60,098 bases of DNA from the NCBI GenBank assembly GCA_031268095.1, contig JAIRXU010000016.1, positions 1 to 60,098 of the forward strand, read 5' to 3'. The notes under the pieces are model-generated. The model was not told the origin of the DNA. It saw only the letters and a list, made by a program, of their open reading frames with translations, and did no database searches. The translations under genes and the position numbers were made by a program. This document shows positions 43,618 to 52,624 of the stretch, in pieces; the first letter of the stretch is position 1; the number at the start of each line of letters is the position of its first letter. This DNA is from Oscillospiraceae bacterium. GTDB taxonomy: Bacteria; Bacillota; Clostridia; Oscillospirales; Acutalibacteraceae.

Positions 43618-45138
43618 ATGTATCAGGTACTTTACCGGAAATGGCGGTCCCGGACGTTCTCGGAAGTGGTGGGGCAGCCGCACGTCACGACGACGCTGCG
43701 CAGGGCACTGGCGGCCGGACAGCTCTCCCACGCTTACCTATTCACGGGGCCGCGGGGAACGGGAAAAACCTCCTGCGCCCGGCTGCTGGCCAAAAGCGTC
43801 AACTGCCTGCACCCCGCCGAAGGGGAGCCCTGCAACGAATGCGAGCTTTGCAGGGGCATTGACGCGGGGACGATCCTGGACGTGATTGAGATCGACGCGG
43901 CGAGCAACAACGGGGTAGACAATATCCGGGACCTGCGGGATGAGGCGAACTTCACGCCGTCCCAGGGGAAATACCGGGTCTATATTATTGACGAAGTGCA
44001 CATGCTTTCCGCCGGGGCGTTCAACGCGCTGCTGAAAACGCTGGAAGAGCCGCCCAGCTATGTGCTGTTCATTCTGGCGACGACGGAGCTGCACAAGCTG
44101 CCGGCAACGGTCCTTTCCCGCTGCCAGCGCTTCGACTTCCACCGGATCGCCGCGGAAGACATTGCGGCGCGGCTGCGGCTGGTGGCGAAAGAAGAGGCCA
44201 TCCCGCTGGAAGAAGACGCGGCGATGCTGCTGGCCCGGGTGGCGGACGGGGCGATGCGCGACGCGCTCTCCCTGCTGGACCGCTGCCGCGCCGGAGGCGA
44301 GCCGCTGACGGCGGCTTCCGTGGCAAAAAGCATCGGGATGGCGGACCGGCGGTATTTATTTTCGCTGACGGAGGCTTGCCTGGCGGGGAACATTTCCGGA
44401 TGCCTGGAAGGGATCCATGAACTCTACCAGGACGCGTGCGACATGGAACGGCTTTGCGCCGAACTGACGGGACACTTCCGGAACCTGCTGGTGACCCAGA
44501 CGGTCACAGCGCCGCAGGAGCTGATTCTCTGCACGAAGGACGACCTGGCGCTTTACCGCGAACAGGCGGCGAAGGCGGACGCGGCAACCCTGCTGGCGGG
44601 CCTGGACGTTCTGGAGGCCGCGGCGGACGCCCTGCGCCGCTCCGCCGACCGGCGGATGGAACTGGAGCTGGCGATGATCAAGCTATGCGCGGCGGCCGCG
44701 CCGGCGGCTGCACCGCTTGCCCCGGCTTCGGCGGCTGCACCGCCGGCCCTGGCTTCGCCCGCTCGTCCCAACGCTGAGCAAACACCTGCCGCAGAAGCAC
44801 CATCTGTTCAGCCTATTCCGCCAGCGGCGACAGAAGATCTGCCATTCGCCGCATGGCCCGCCGTGCTGGAAGCCATCCTGACGGACAACGCGCCTCTGGC
44901 GGGGATTCTGCACGGGTCGCGGGCCTTCCAGCGGGGGGACATTGTCCTGATCCAGTCGGACAACCCGACGGTGGACCAGTTCCTGCGGCAGGCCGTTCAC
45001 GCCAGCGTGATCAAAGAGGCCATCACGAAGGTCACGGGGGGAAAAACACGGCTGGGGATTTACCGCTCCGCCGCGCCCGCGCAGACCAAAGACCCGTTCG
45101 CGAATCTGGTAAACCTCGCAGGGAAAGCGGAGCTCTGA
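43618..45138 (+). CDS. dnaX: DNA polymerase III subunits gamma/tau
   Basis: 506 residues from ATG 43618 (AAGGGGGAG upstream). Walker A GPRGTGKTSCARLLAK, a four-cysteine zinc site (C-LHPAEGEPC-NECELC), Walker B IIDEVHMLS and sensor 1 ATTELHKLPATVLSRCQRF are intact. The clamp-loader ATPase is followed by an Ala/Pro-rich linker (375-420) and the tau C-terminal domain. No slippery frameshift site for a short gamma form was noticed. It starts dnaX-ebfC-recR. Confidence 0.95.
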   Translation: MYQVLYRKWRSRTFSEVVGQPHVTTTLRRALAAGQLSHAYLFTGPRGTGKTSCARLLAKSVNCLHPAEGEPCNECELCRGIDAGTILDVIEIDAASNNGVDNIRDLRDEANFTPSQGKYRVYIIDEVHMLSAGAFNALLKTLEEPPSYVLFILATTELHKLPATVLSRCQRFDFHRIAAEDIAARLRLVAKEEAIPLEEDAAMLLARVADGAMRDALSLLDRCRAGGEPLTAASVAKSIGMADRRYLFSLTEACLAGNISGCLEGIHELYQDACDMERLCAELTGHFRNLLVTQTVTAPQELILCTKDDLALYREQAAKADAATLLAGLDVLEAAADALRRSADRRMELELAMIKLCAAAAPAAAPLAPASAAAPPALASPARPNAEQTPAAEAPSVQPIPPAATEDLPFAAWPAVLEAILTDNAPLAGILHGSRAFQRGDIVLIQSDNPTVDQFLRQAVHASVIKEAITKVTGGKTRLGIYRSAAPAQTKDPFANLVNLAGKAEL

Positions 45139-45142
45139 TCCG

Positions 45143-45177
45143 TCCGCAAGCGGAGCTATGATTTGTCCGCTTGCGGA
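45143..45177. repeat. Perfect 12-bp inverted repeat between dnaX and ebfC
   Basis: TCCGCAAGCGGA (45143-45154) and TCCGCTTGCGGA (45166-45177), loop of 11. There is no T-run, so it is more likely an RNA-stabilising or processing hairpin than a terminator. Confidence 0.6.
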
Positions 45178-45248
45178 GCCGTGATCCTTGGTCCTTCCGC
45201 TTCCAGATACATTCCTACTTCCAAAAAAAACAGAAAGGGCTGATTCCT

Positions 45249-45587
45249 ATGAAGGCGAGATTGCCGGACGAATACCGCGGCGGGTCCAACCATATGATGA
45301 AACAGATCCAGCAGATGCAGGAAGAAATGGCGCGGGTCCAGCAGGAGATTGAAGAGAGCACGTTTTCCGCTTCGGCGGGCGGCGGGGCTGTGACGGCGGA
45401 GGTCAGCGGAAAGAACGAGCTGCTGTCGGTCAAGCTCCAGCCGGAGATCGTGGATCCGGAGGACGTCGAGATGCTGGAAGACCTGATTCTGGCGGCGGTC
45501 AACGAGGCGCTGAGTAAAGCGAACGACGCGATGACCCAAGGCATGGAAAACGCCAAGGGCGGGCTGAGCATCCCGGGGCTGCTTTGA
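45249..45587 (+). CDS. ebfC: YbaB/EbfC nucleoid-associated protein
   Basis: 112 residues from ATG 45249 (AGAAAGGG upstream). MMKQIQQMQEEMARVQQEIE is the characteristic first helix; GGGAVTAEVSGKNELLSVKL and DPEDVEMLEDLILAAVNEAL complete the tweezer-like dimer fold. It binds DNA and is conserved between dnaX and recR in many bacteria. Confidence 0.92.
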   Translation: MKARLPDEYRGGSNHMMKQIQQMQEEMARVQQEIEESTFSASAGGGAVTAEVSGKNELLSVKLQPEIVDPEDVEMLEDLILAAVNEALSKANDAMTQGMENAKGGLSIPGLL

Positions 45588-45609
45588 GAAAAAATCAAAG
45601 GATGGTGCT

Positions 45610-46212
45610 ATGGACAGGATGATTCCGCCGCTGGAAACGCTGGCGGAGCAATTCGGGAGGCTGCCGGGGATCGGACGGAAAACCGCGCAGCGCCTGGCAT
45701 ACCATGTGGTCAGCCTGCCCGCCGGGGAGGCAAAGACTTTCGCCCAAGCCATCGTTTCCGCGCAGGAAGCCGTCCGCCGCTGCGCCGTCTGCTGCGACCT
45801 GACGGACCAGGAGCTTTGCGCCGTCTGCCGCAGCACGGGACGGGACGGGGCCACTCTCTGCGTGGTGGAGGACCCGCGGGACGTGGCGGCCATCGAACGG
45901 ACGCACGAATACCGGGGGCTATATCATGTTTTGCACGGGGTGATCTCGCCGCTCAACGGCGTGGGGCCGGAGGCGCTGACGGTCAAGGAGCTGCTGGCCC
46001 GGCTCCGGGACAGCGCGGCGGTCCGGGAGGTGATCATGGCGACAAACCCGACGGTCGAGGGGGAAGCGACGGCCATGTATCTTTCGAGGCTACTGAAACC
46101 GCTGGGGCTGACGGTCAGCCGCCTGGCGTACGGGGTGCCCGTCGGGGCGGACCTGGAGTATGCGGACGAAGTGACGCTGGCCCGGGCGCTGGAGGGCAGA
46201 CGGGCGCTGTGA
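45610..46212 (+). CDS. recR: Recombination mediator RecR
   Basis: 200 residues; AAAGGATGG precedes the ATG. Helix-hairpin-helix LPGIGRKTAQRLAYHV, zinc finger C-AVC-C-DLTDQELC-AVC, Toprim core LCVVEDPRDVAAIE and the C-terminal Walker-like GADLEYADEVTL are present. It loads RecA at gaps with RecF/RecO. A small stem (GCCTGCGGCAGGC, 46295-46307) with T4 follows 80 bases later. Confidence 0.95.
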   Translation: MDRMIPPLETLAEQFGRLPGIGRKTAQRLAYHVVSLPAGEAKTFAQAIVSAQEAVRRCAVCCDLTDQELCAVCRSTGRDGATLCVVEDPRDVAAIERTHEYRGLYHVLHGVISPLNGVGPEALTVKELLARLRDSAAVREVIMATNPTVEGEATAMYLSRLLKPLGLTVSRLAYGVPVGADLEYADEVTLARALEGRRAL

Positions 46213-46510
46213 ATGCGGCGCCGGACGATTTTCCCTGCAGGTATGCACAGATTCCCATAGACGCGCGAAGCGGAGGCTCGCCGCGGGCGCGGGGGCCTGC
46301 GGCAGGCGTTTTCCACCGAAGTTTTCCTTTTCCACCGGTGAAATTCCCTTGTTTTTCCGCTTTGACGCAGGAAAGCAGGGAACAACTGGGAGTTGTTCCG
46401 GGGTTGTTTGGTTCTGTTGCGGGGCGAAAAGCCTTTTGGCGCAAGGAAAAGCGGTGTTGTTCGGATTTTCCACAGGCCCTACTACGACTACTATAATATA
46501 GATAGATCAG
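46213..46510. other. Region with DnaA-box-like motifs upstream of dnaN
   Basis: A 298-bp gene-free stretch with GTATGCACA (46241-46249), TTTTCCACC twice (46309-46317, 46328-46336) and TTTTCCACA (46466-46474), each one or two bases off TTATNCACA and all in the same orientation. A TATAAT at 46492-46497 is the likely dnaN -10 box. It may be part of an origin or a DnaA-regulated dnaN promoter. No AT-rich unwinding element is obvious apart from the last 20 bases. Confidence 0.45.
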
Positions 46511-46540
46511 ATGTATTGCAGTGAGCGGAGGTTGTCAGCA

Positions 46541-47659
46541 ATGAAATTTATTTGTCCCGTGGCCGATCTCTCGGAGGCCTGCCAGAATGTCCAGCGCGCT
46601 GTATCCGGCAAAACCACCATCCCCGCCGTGGAAGGCATCCTTTTGCGGGCGGAGGGAGAAACCGTCGCCCTGACGGGGTACGACCTGGAGGTTGGGATCC
46701 AGACGACGATTCCCGCCCAGGTCAAGGACGAGGGGACCATCATCATCAACGCGAAGGTGCTCTGCGACATCCTCCGGAAGCTGCCGGGGGAGACGGTGGA
46801 GATTGAGGCGGACGCGCGGTTCCTGGCCAGGATCCGCAGCGGGGAGTCGCTGTACCAGATCAACGGCATGTCGGCGGAGGAATATCCGGAGTTGCCGTCG
46901 ATCACGGGCGGGTTCCCGCTGGTGATCGGGCAGGGGATCCTGCGGGAGATGATCCGGCAGACGGTCTTCGCGGCGGCGGCGGTCAACGACAGCAAGCCGG
47001 TCCACACCGGGGTCAAGTTCGAAATCGCGGAAAAGGAACTGCGGCTGGTGGCGATCGACGGCTTCCGGCTGGCGGTGCGCCGGGAAGTGATCGACTACAG
47101 CGGGGACGAGATCGGATTCGTCGTCCCGGGCAAGACGCTCAACGAACTGGTAAAGCTCTTCGGCGACGAGGAGGCGGAGGTTTCGATCGGCGTCGGCAAG
47201 CGGCACATCGTCTTCGACGTGGGAACGTATCACATGGTATCCCGGCTGCTGGAAGGCGAATTCATGAATTACAAGGCGGCGATTCCGGTCAATCACGCGA
47301 CGGAGGCGGCGGTGGACGTCCGGAGCTTCATTGCGGGGATCGAGCGGATTTCACTGATCATCACGGAGAAGGCGAAGAGCCCGATCCGCTGCGACGTGCT
47401 GCCCGAGCAGGGGCGGCTGCAAATCTCCTGCGTGACGGCGCTGGGGACGGCGAGGGACAGCGTCGGGGCCGACATTTCCGGCGACGCGCTGGAGGTGGGA
47501 TTCAACTTTAAATTCCTGCTGGAAGCGCTGCGGGCCTGCGACACGGACGAGGTCCGGATCCAGTACAACGGCGCGGTGTCCCCGGTGGTGATCTTGCCGC
47601 CGGAAGGGGACCGGTACCTGTTCATGGTGCTGCCGGTGCGGCTGAAGGCGGACGGGTAA
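46541..47659 (+). CDS. dnaN: DNA polymerase III beta sliding clamp
   Basis: 372 residues from ATG 46541 (GCGGAGG upstream); the longer reading from 46511 has no site. Three clamp repeats can be traced, with AIDGFRLAVRR and the C-terminal YNGAVSPVVILPPEGDRYLFMVLPVRL. The ring tethers polymerase to DNA. It is followed by the S4-domain gene and recF, but dnaA, its usual upstream partner, is replaced by recR. Confidence 0.96.
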   Translation: MKFICPVADLSEACQNVQRAVSGKTTIPAVEGILLRAEGETVALTGYDLEVGIQTTIPAQVKDEGTIIINAKVLCDILRKLPGETVEIEADARFLARIRSGESLYQINGMSAEEYPELPSITGGFPLVIGQGILREMIRQTVFAAAAVNDSKPVHTGVKFEIAEKELRLVAIDGFRLAVRREVIDYSGDEIGFVVPGKTLNELVKLFGDEEAEVSIGVGKRHIVFDVGTYHMVSRLLEGEFMNYKAAIPVNHATEAAVDVRSFIAGIERISLIITEKAKSPIRCDVLPEQGRLQISCVTALGTARDSVGADISGDALEVGFNFKFLLEALRACDTDEVRIQYNGAVSPVVILPPEGDRYLFMVLPVRLKADG

Positions 47660-47693
47660 CGGGAAAGGAATTTTTTGGAGAGCGGGTGAGCGG

Positions 47694-47960
47694 ATGAAAC
47701 GCGTGGTTGGGAAGATCAAGACGGCCGTCCCGATCGGGATCCGCACGGCGGAGATCCGGCTGGACGCGCTGCTGAAGCTGGCCAACGCCGCCGAGAGCGG
47801 GGGACAGGCCAAGCAGGTGATCCAAGACGGGGAGGTCCGCGTCAACGGGGAAATCTGCGCCCAGCGGGGAAAAAAGCTGCGGGCCGGAGACGTCGTCGGG
47901 TTCCGGGGGGAACGGTATCAGATAGAGACAGAGGACGGGGAAGAAGAGATCTCTACGTAA
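47694..47960 (+). CDS. S4-domain RNA-binding protein (YaaA type)
   Basis: 88 residues. IRLDALLKLANAAESGGQAK and IQDGEVRVNGEICAQRGKKL are the S4 fold; GDVV closes it. This is the small protein always found between dnaN and recF in Firmicutes (YaaA of B. subtilis); its role is unsettled, possibly ribosome-related. The start follows GGAGAGCGGGTGAGCGG. Confidence 0.9.
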   Translation: MKRVVGKIKTAVPIGIRTAEIRLDALLKLANAAESGGQAKQVIQDGEVRVNGEICAQRGKKLRAGDVVGFRGERYQIETEDGEEEIST

Positions 47961-48053
47961 TACGATTCCTCCGCGGTTCCATCCCTCTGCAAACCCCTGC
48001 AAACCTTTGCAAGCTTTTGCGGGGAAAGAACGGGAGGAAGGGAGGGACTGGCG

Positions 48054-49256
48054 GTGGTCATCCGGCGGTTTCGGGCGGAAGGGTTCCGCAACCTGCGGCA
48101 AACGGAGATGGAGCCCTGTCCGGGGATCAACGTGCTCTACGGCGAGAACGGGCAGGGGAAGACCAACTGCGTGGAAGCGATTTGGATGTTCACGGGGTGC
48201 CGGAGTTTCCGGACAGGAAACCTCGGGGAGCTGATCCGGCACGGGGAAGCGAAGGCTTCGCTGCGGACGGAGTTCGTCTCCAACGCACGGGAACAGACGG
48301 CGGCCCTGGCCCTCGGCACGGGAGGGGAACAGAACAGGGCCGGGGAAGCCACGGGAACGGCCGGGATTCTGGGAGCCATGGGATCCAAAGGAAGAAACGG
48401 GAAACGGCGGGAACTGATCCTGAACGGCATGGCGCAGGACACGCCGCGCCGCATGCTGGGCGTGTTTCCGGCGGTGGTGTTTTCTCCGGCGGCCCTGGCG
48501 ATGATCCAGGGGGGGCCGGGAGAACGGCGGCGGTTCCTGGACGTGGCGGTCAGCATGCTGCGCCCGGCGTACGCTGTGACGCTGTCGAAATACATCAAGG
48601 CTTTGGCACAGCGCAACGCCCTGCTGCGGAAATACGGAAAAGCCGGGAGAGCGGAACGGACGCAGGACGGGACGGAGCTCTTCGAGGCTTGGGAAGAGGA
48701 GCTGGCGAAACAGGCGGCGGGGATCACGCTGGCGCGCAGGCAATACCTGCGGGAGCTGGCGCCGCGGGCGGAAGAACTCTATGGCGGCGTGTCCGGCGGC
48801 CGGGAAGCGATGGGGATATCGATCCAGGGGGGCGGGCCCGACGAAGAGAACCGCACGGCGCTGGAAGAGGCGTATGCGGCGCAATACCGGACCAGCCGCG
48901 CGGGAGACCTGCACAGACAGCTGACGAGCGTCGGCCCCCACCGGGAAGACTTGCTGCTGACGCTGGACGGGCAGCCTGTCCGGGCTTACGGATCCCAGGG
49001 GCAGCAGCGTTCCGCCGCGCTGGCGCTGAAATTGGCGGAAGCGGACGTGATCCGCGCACTTTCGGCAGAATGCCCGGCGGCGCTGCTGGACGACGTACTG
49101 AGCGAGTTGGACGGCCGGCGGCAGACAGACCTGCTGCGCTGCCTGCGGGAATGGCAGATATTTCTGACATGCTGCGAGCCGTCGCACCTGCTGCACGGAA
49201 AGGTCGGGAAAGCGTTCCTGGTAGCGGGGGGAGAGATCCGGGAGGCGAAGGGCTGA
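48054..49256 (+). CDS. recF: DNA repair protein RecF
   Basis: 400 residues from GTG 48054 with GGAGGG 7-8 bases upstream. Walker A YGENGQGKTNCVEAIW, the ABC-type signature YGSQGQQRSAALALKLAE and Walker B ALLDDVLSELDGRRQ are present. It binds gapped DNA and helps load RecA. The interval between residues 80 and 120 is longer and more repetitive than usual (GTGGEQNRAGEATGTAG). Confidence 0.94.
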   Translation: MVIRRFRAEGFRNLRQTEMEPCPGINVLYGENGQGKTNCVEAIWMFTGCRSFRTGNLGELIRHGEAKASLRTEFVSNAREQTAALALGTGGEQNRAGEATGTAGILGAMGSKGRNGKRRELILNGMAQDTPRRMLGVFPAVVFSPAALAMIQGGPGERRRFLDVAVSMLRPAYAVTLSKYIKALAQRNALLRKYGKAGRAERTQDGTELFEAWEEELAKQAAGITLARRQYLRELAPRAEELYGGVSGGREAMGISIQGGGPDEENRTALEEAYAAQYRTSRAGDLHRQLTSVGPHREDLLLTLDGQPVRAYGSQGQQRSAALALKLAEADVIRALSAECPAALLDDVLSELDGRRQTDLLRCLREWQIFLTCCEPSHLLHGKVGKAFLVAGGEIREAKG

Positions 49257-49391
49257 GCAGCGCGCCAAGACTCTGCCGCCGCGGACAATTCCATAGATGG
49301 TATCCGCTTCCCCGCGCCTGCGGGGGTGTTTCCGGGAAGAGAGAAGATTTCCTGGGAAACGGAGAGGGAAAGAAGGGAAACAGAGAGAACG

Positions 49392-49973
49392 ATGAAGAGA
49401 GGCTGGCGGAAGGTTCTTTGGATCCTGCCGGCGGCGGTCGTGGTCGCCGTGCTGGCGGGGATTGCCGGCGCGCAGTACCGAAGCGCGCATACCTTGCCGC
49501 CTAACCTATTTTTTGGCACGGCGCGGGAGGAGACCGCCCGGGGATCCGCGCAGGCGCTCAGCTTTCTGTGGGGAGAGAAAACCCTGAAGGGACCGCCGCC
49601 GGAGAACTGGGAATACGGGGCGCGGCAGACACTTTTCGTCCGGCCCGGAGAAACGCTCTGGTTTTCCCTCCGGGAGACGCCGGGGAATCCCGGGACCGTC
49701 GAGTATGTGAAGTATTACCGGTACAGCGACCGGGAAGCATACGATCCGGAGGTATCCCCATTCCTGAAAGGAGACCCGGACCGCAGCCGCGCGGCCGCGC
49801 CGAGCGAGCCGGGAACGTACCTTTGCGCGGTGCGAATTGCCCGGAAGAAAAATTGGGCGGAATACGGGCTGATGCTGGTGGTGGAAGCCGGGGAACGCCG
49901 GAGCGGCGCCGCAGACACTGGGGAAAGCGGCGGGGAAAGCGATGCTCCGCAGCGGGCGCCCGCGGGAGAATGA
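49392..49973 (+). CDS. Membrane-anchored extracytoplasmic protein, unknown
   Basis: 193 residues from ATG 49392. A basic N-terminus and one TM helix (VLWILPAAVVVAVLAGIAGA) are followed by a soluble domain with RQTLFVRPGETLWFSLRE and TYLCAVRIARKKNWAEYGLM, which suggests a small beta-sandwich. The C-terminal 25 residues are low complexity. No family recognised. It follows recF after 135 bases. Confidence 0.6.
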   Translation: MKRGWRKVLWILPAAVVVAVLAGIAGAQYRSAHTLPPNLFFGTAREETARGSAQALSFLWGEKTLKGPPPENWEYGARQTLFVRPGETLWFSLRETPGNPGTVEYVKYYRYSDREAYDPEVSPFLKGDPDRSRAAAPSEPGTYLCAVRIARKKNWAEYGLMLVVEAGERRSGAADTGESGGESDAPQRAPAGE

Positions 49974-50017
49974 ATCGGAAGCGCAGACTATTATAAACCG
50001 AAAGGTGTTGAGTCAAG

Positions 50018-50431
50018 ATGAAGTCGTTGGTATTGTACTATTCCCTGACGGGACACACGAAGGCCCTGGCGCAGTCGCTGGCCGCACGGGAGGACGCGGA
50101 GCGGGCGGAGATTGCGGACTGGAAAAAGCCCGGCGCGCTGAAATCCTTCCTGGCGGGATGTCCCGCGGCCATGGGTCACAAAGCATGGCCCATCCGCCCG
50201 CTGCCCGTGAACCTGGCGGACTACGACCGGATTTTCCTGCTGGCGCCGATTTGGGCGGGCAACGTCCCTCCGGCGGTCGACGCCGTGCTGGAGCGGTTCC
50301 CGGAAGGAAAGACGGTGGAAGTGACGCTGGTTTCCGGCAGCGGAAAGAGCAAGTGCGCGGGCTGGCTGCGCAAGACGCTGGAGGACCAGGGCTGCTCCGT
50401 GGCGGAAATTACGGACGTGAAGGCGGAATAG
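50018..50431 (+). CDS. Flavodoxin-like protein
   Basis: 137 residues; AAAGGTG precedes the ATG by about 10 bases. The FMN phosphate loop is YYSLTGHTKALAQSL (S-x-T-G-x-T) at residues 7-21, and FLLAPIWAGNVPPAVDAVL is the second flavin loop. It fits the flavodoxin_4-like group, cytoplasmic electron carriers or quinone reductases. It is not adjacent to a clear redox partner. Confidence 0.82.
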   Translation: MKSLVLYYSLTGHTKALAQSLAAREDAERAEIADWKKPGALKSFLAGCPAAMGHKAWPIRPLPVNLADYDRIFLLAPIWAGNVPPAVDAVLERFPEGKTVEVTLVSGSGKSKCAGWLRKTLEDQGCSVAEITDVKAE

Positions 50432-50474
50432 GCGTTTGGGACAGTCCGGTGGGGTTTGACGCGCCGCACAATCC

Positions 50475-50512
50475 AAAAAAACACAGCCCCCCGACACCCG
50501 GGGGGCTGCGCT
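50475..50512 (-). terminator. Terminator of the GLUG/dockerin gene
   Basis: On the minus strand CAGCCCCCCGG-GTGT-CGGGGGGCTG followed by TGTTTTTTTGG. It lies 15-50 bases past the stop. Confidence 0.88.
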
Positions 50513-50525
50513 GCTGACGGGACAG

Positions 50526-52382
50526 TTACGCGCCGGTATAAGCGCGGACACGGCTGGCGATTCCTTGCTGGTCCAGCGCCGGGCCGCCGTTGACGAAGGC
50601 CTTGAGCATGGCCAGCCCGCCGGAAGAAGGGGCAAGGGACGGCCGGCCCTCCAGATTCATGGCAAATCCCTGCATCGCATCGAAGGGTGCGCCGCTGACC
50701 ATGGCTTTCATGGCGTTATAGTCCCGCGAATTGATGATGCCGTTTTCGTCGGCGTCGCCGAAGAGGATGACCTGATAGGTTTCCAGAATGGTCAGGGTGG
50801 CGTCGTTGACGACGAAGAGGACGGTGAGGTTTGTGCCGACCAGGGCGTCATAATTCTCGCCGACGAACAGCACTTTGCCGTTGCCGACGACCTCCAGCAG
50901 CGTCTGCGCCAGTTCCCCCTGCGTTGTTCCCATGGGGATACCGTAAATGTAGTGGAAGGTCCGGTCCACGACGATGCCTTCCTGCCCGGCGCGGAGGAAA
51001 GGGGGTTCCGGTTCCGGGGGAAGCACCCGGACGGGCGGGGACAAAAGGGTCTTCGGATAGGGCAGGTCCCCGGAAAAGCCGGGCAGGGAAATCATTTGCC
51101 AGACAGAAAGGAAATCCAGGCCGGGGAAATTGGCGCGGAGGCTGCACTCCTCCTCAGTGCGGGCAGTGGCGGTCAGTGTTCCGCTGCCCGCCGGGGCGGG
51201 AGCGATCCCCGTCAGGAAGAAGCAGACGGACGCGGCGGTTCCGCCGGAGGAGGCGCCGACGAGCGCGCCCCGGACAGAAGAAGCGTTCCCGCCGGAAACG
51301 GAGGCGGTGGCGTAAGCAAAGGAATAGGAGAGGGCGGAGCCGCCGGCGCTGCCCGCCAGGCCGCCCGCCTGGGCGCTGCGGTTAGCGGCGGAAACGGAAG
51401 CGGAGACGGGGGCGTAGCTGCCGCAGTCGGTGACGGTGCTGCTGAAGAGATAGCCGGCAATTCCGCCCGCGCGGGCGTTGCCTTGCGCGCTGACGGCACT
51501 GACGGCGCCCCGGTTGGCCCCGCGGCTGATGGCGGCGCTGGAGACGGTATAGCCCAGCAGGCCGCCGGCATAGGTATGGGTATTGCCCTGGGCAGAGACG
51601 GTGCCGAGATTTTCGCAGTCGGCCAAGACGGCGCTATCATACTCCGAAACGCCGCAGATGCCGCCCGCATAGGCCATGAAGGCGCTTTCGCATTGCAGAG
51701 AAACCGAGGCGAGATTGGTGCATTTCCGGATGGCGGCCCCTGCGCCGCTGATTTCGCCCGCGAGGCCGCCGACGCGGAATTCCAAGGCCTGGGCGCTGTC
51801 ACGCTCGGAGAGCGACACGGTTCCGGTGACATAGCAGGCTTCGATTTGGCCGACATTGCGCCCGGCGAGACTCCCGACGGCACAGACCTCGCCTTGAGAA
51901 GCGCTGACGGAGACAGAGACGGCGCAGTCCTCCAGCCAGAGATTCCGGAGCGTGCCCGCGTTTTCGGCGAAAAGGCCGACGGCGGCCCCGTCCGAAACGG
52001 CGGCGCTGATCTTCAGGCCGCGGATGGCGAACCCGTTCCCGTCCAGCGTTCCGGTGAAGGGCTGGTCGAGAGAGCCAATGGGAACAAACGCCTTGCCGTA
52101 AAAGACGATATCATCCGTCAGGACGTAATGGCCGGAGAGGTTTTCCCGGATCCGGTCCAGATCTGTCATGGTGCGGACGGGAATGGGGGCTTCCTCCTGC
52201 GGATAGAGGGAAGCGTACCGCAAGGGGGCGGTCTCCGTCTCCCAGGTCAGCAGGAACTCCCGGACGGAGGAAGAAACGGGGGCCGGCTCCGCGGCGAGGG
52301 GTTCCGCGGCGGCGGGCTCATTCGCCAGGGAAAAAGCGGAGAGGAGCAGGGAAAGAAACATCCGGAACAAGGCGGAAATCAT
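50526..52382 (-). CDS. Secreted GLUG-repeat protein with dockerin-like C-terminus
   Basis: 618 residues; GAAAGGAAGG lies before the ATG. A signal peptide (MISALFRMFLSLLLSAFSLA) is followed by a region leading to FTGTLDGNGFAIRGLKI and several GLUG-type units (VGSLAGRNVGQIEACYVTG, AGGLLGYT, AGGIAGYLFSS, AGGLAGSAGG), which build a right-handed beta-helix in related adhesins. The C-terminus has FGDADENGIINSRDYNAMKA, a dockerin type I calcium loop; the second repeat (LEGRPSLAPSSGGLAMLKAF) is degenerate. It may attach to cohesins or to itself. A 19-base homopolymer sits in the leader. Confidence 0.75.
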   Translation of the reverse strand: MISALFRMFLSLLLSAFSLANEPAAAEPLAAEPAPVSSSVREFLLTWETETAPLRYASLYPQEEAPIPVRTMTDLDRIRENLSGHYVLTDDIVFYGKAFVPIGSLDQPFTGTLDGNGFAIRGLKISAAVSDGAAVGLFAENAGTLRNLWLEDCAVSVSVSASQGEVCAVGSLAGRNVGQIEACYVTGTVSLSERDSAQALEFRVGGLAGEISGAGAAIRKCTNLASVSLQCESAFMAYAGGICGVSEYDSAVLADCENLGTVSAQGNTHTYAGGLLGYTVSSAAISRGANRGAVSAVSAQGNARAGGIAGYLFSSTVTDCGSYAPVSASVSAANRSAQAGGLAGSAGGSALSYSFAYATASVSGGNASSVRGALVGASSGGTAASVCFFLTGIAPAPAGSGTLTATARTEEECSLRANFPGLDFLSVWQMISLPGFSGDLPYPKTLLSPPVRVLPPEPEPPFLRAGQEGIVVDRTFHYIYGIPMGTTQGELAQTLLEVVGNGKVLFVGENYDALVGTNLTVLFVVNDATLTILETYQVILFGDADENGIINSRDYNAMKAMVSGAPFDAMQGFAMNLEGRPSLAPSSGGLAMLKAFVNGGPALDQQGIASRVRAYTGA

Positions 52383-52432
52383 GAAAATCCTTCCTTTCGA
52401 GGCTTTCGGGGCGGTCAGAACAGGTTTTTTTT

Positions 52433-52451
52433 GGGGGGGGGGGGGGGGGGG
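52433..52451. repeat. G19 homopolymer (C19 on the coding strand) in a gene leader
   Basis: Nineteen G preceded by eight T (52425-52432). It lies between the minus-strand promoter (52470-52498) and the ribosome binding site of the GLUG/dockerin gene, about 50 bases before its ATG. Confidence 0.9.
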
Positions 52452-52469
52452 CCGCGCAGCTTTTCCCCT

Positions 52470-52498
52470 ATTATAACATATTTTTTAAAATAGTACAA
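52470..52498 (-). promoter_or_regulatory. Promoter of the GLUG/dockerin gene
   Basis: On the minus strand TTGTAC (52498-52493), 17-bp AT-rich spacer, TATAAT (52475-52470). Transcription would start near 52463 and run through the homopolymer. Confidence 0.75.
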
Positions 52499-52507
52499 GT
52501 CTGACTC

Positions 52508-52536
52508 TTGCCAGAAGGGGAAAAATGAGGTATAAT
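52508..52536 (+). promoter_or_regulatory. Promoter of the MFS symporter gene
   Basis: TTGCCA 52508-52513, 17-bp spacer, TATAAT 52531-52536; divergent from the dockerin promoter with 9 bases between the -35 boxes. Confidence 0.75.
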
Positions 52537-52624
52537 GCTAGACATCCAGGCGTTCGATAGGAGAGGTCAGAATTTGGGGGCATTTTGAGGGCATTTTTTT
52601 AAGAAAACAGAGAGAGGGGATTTC

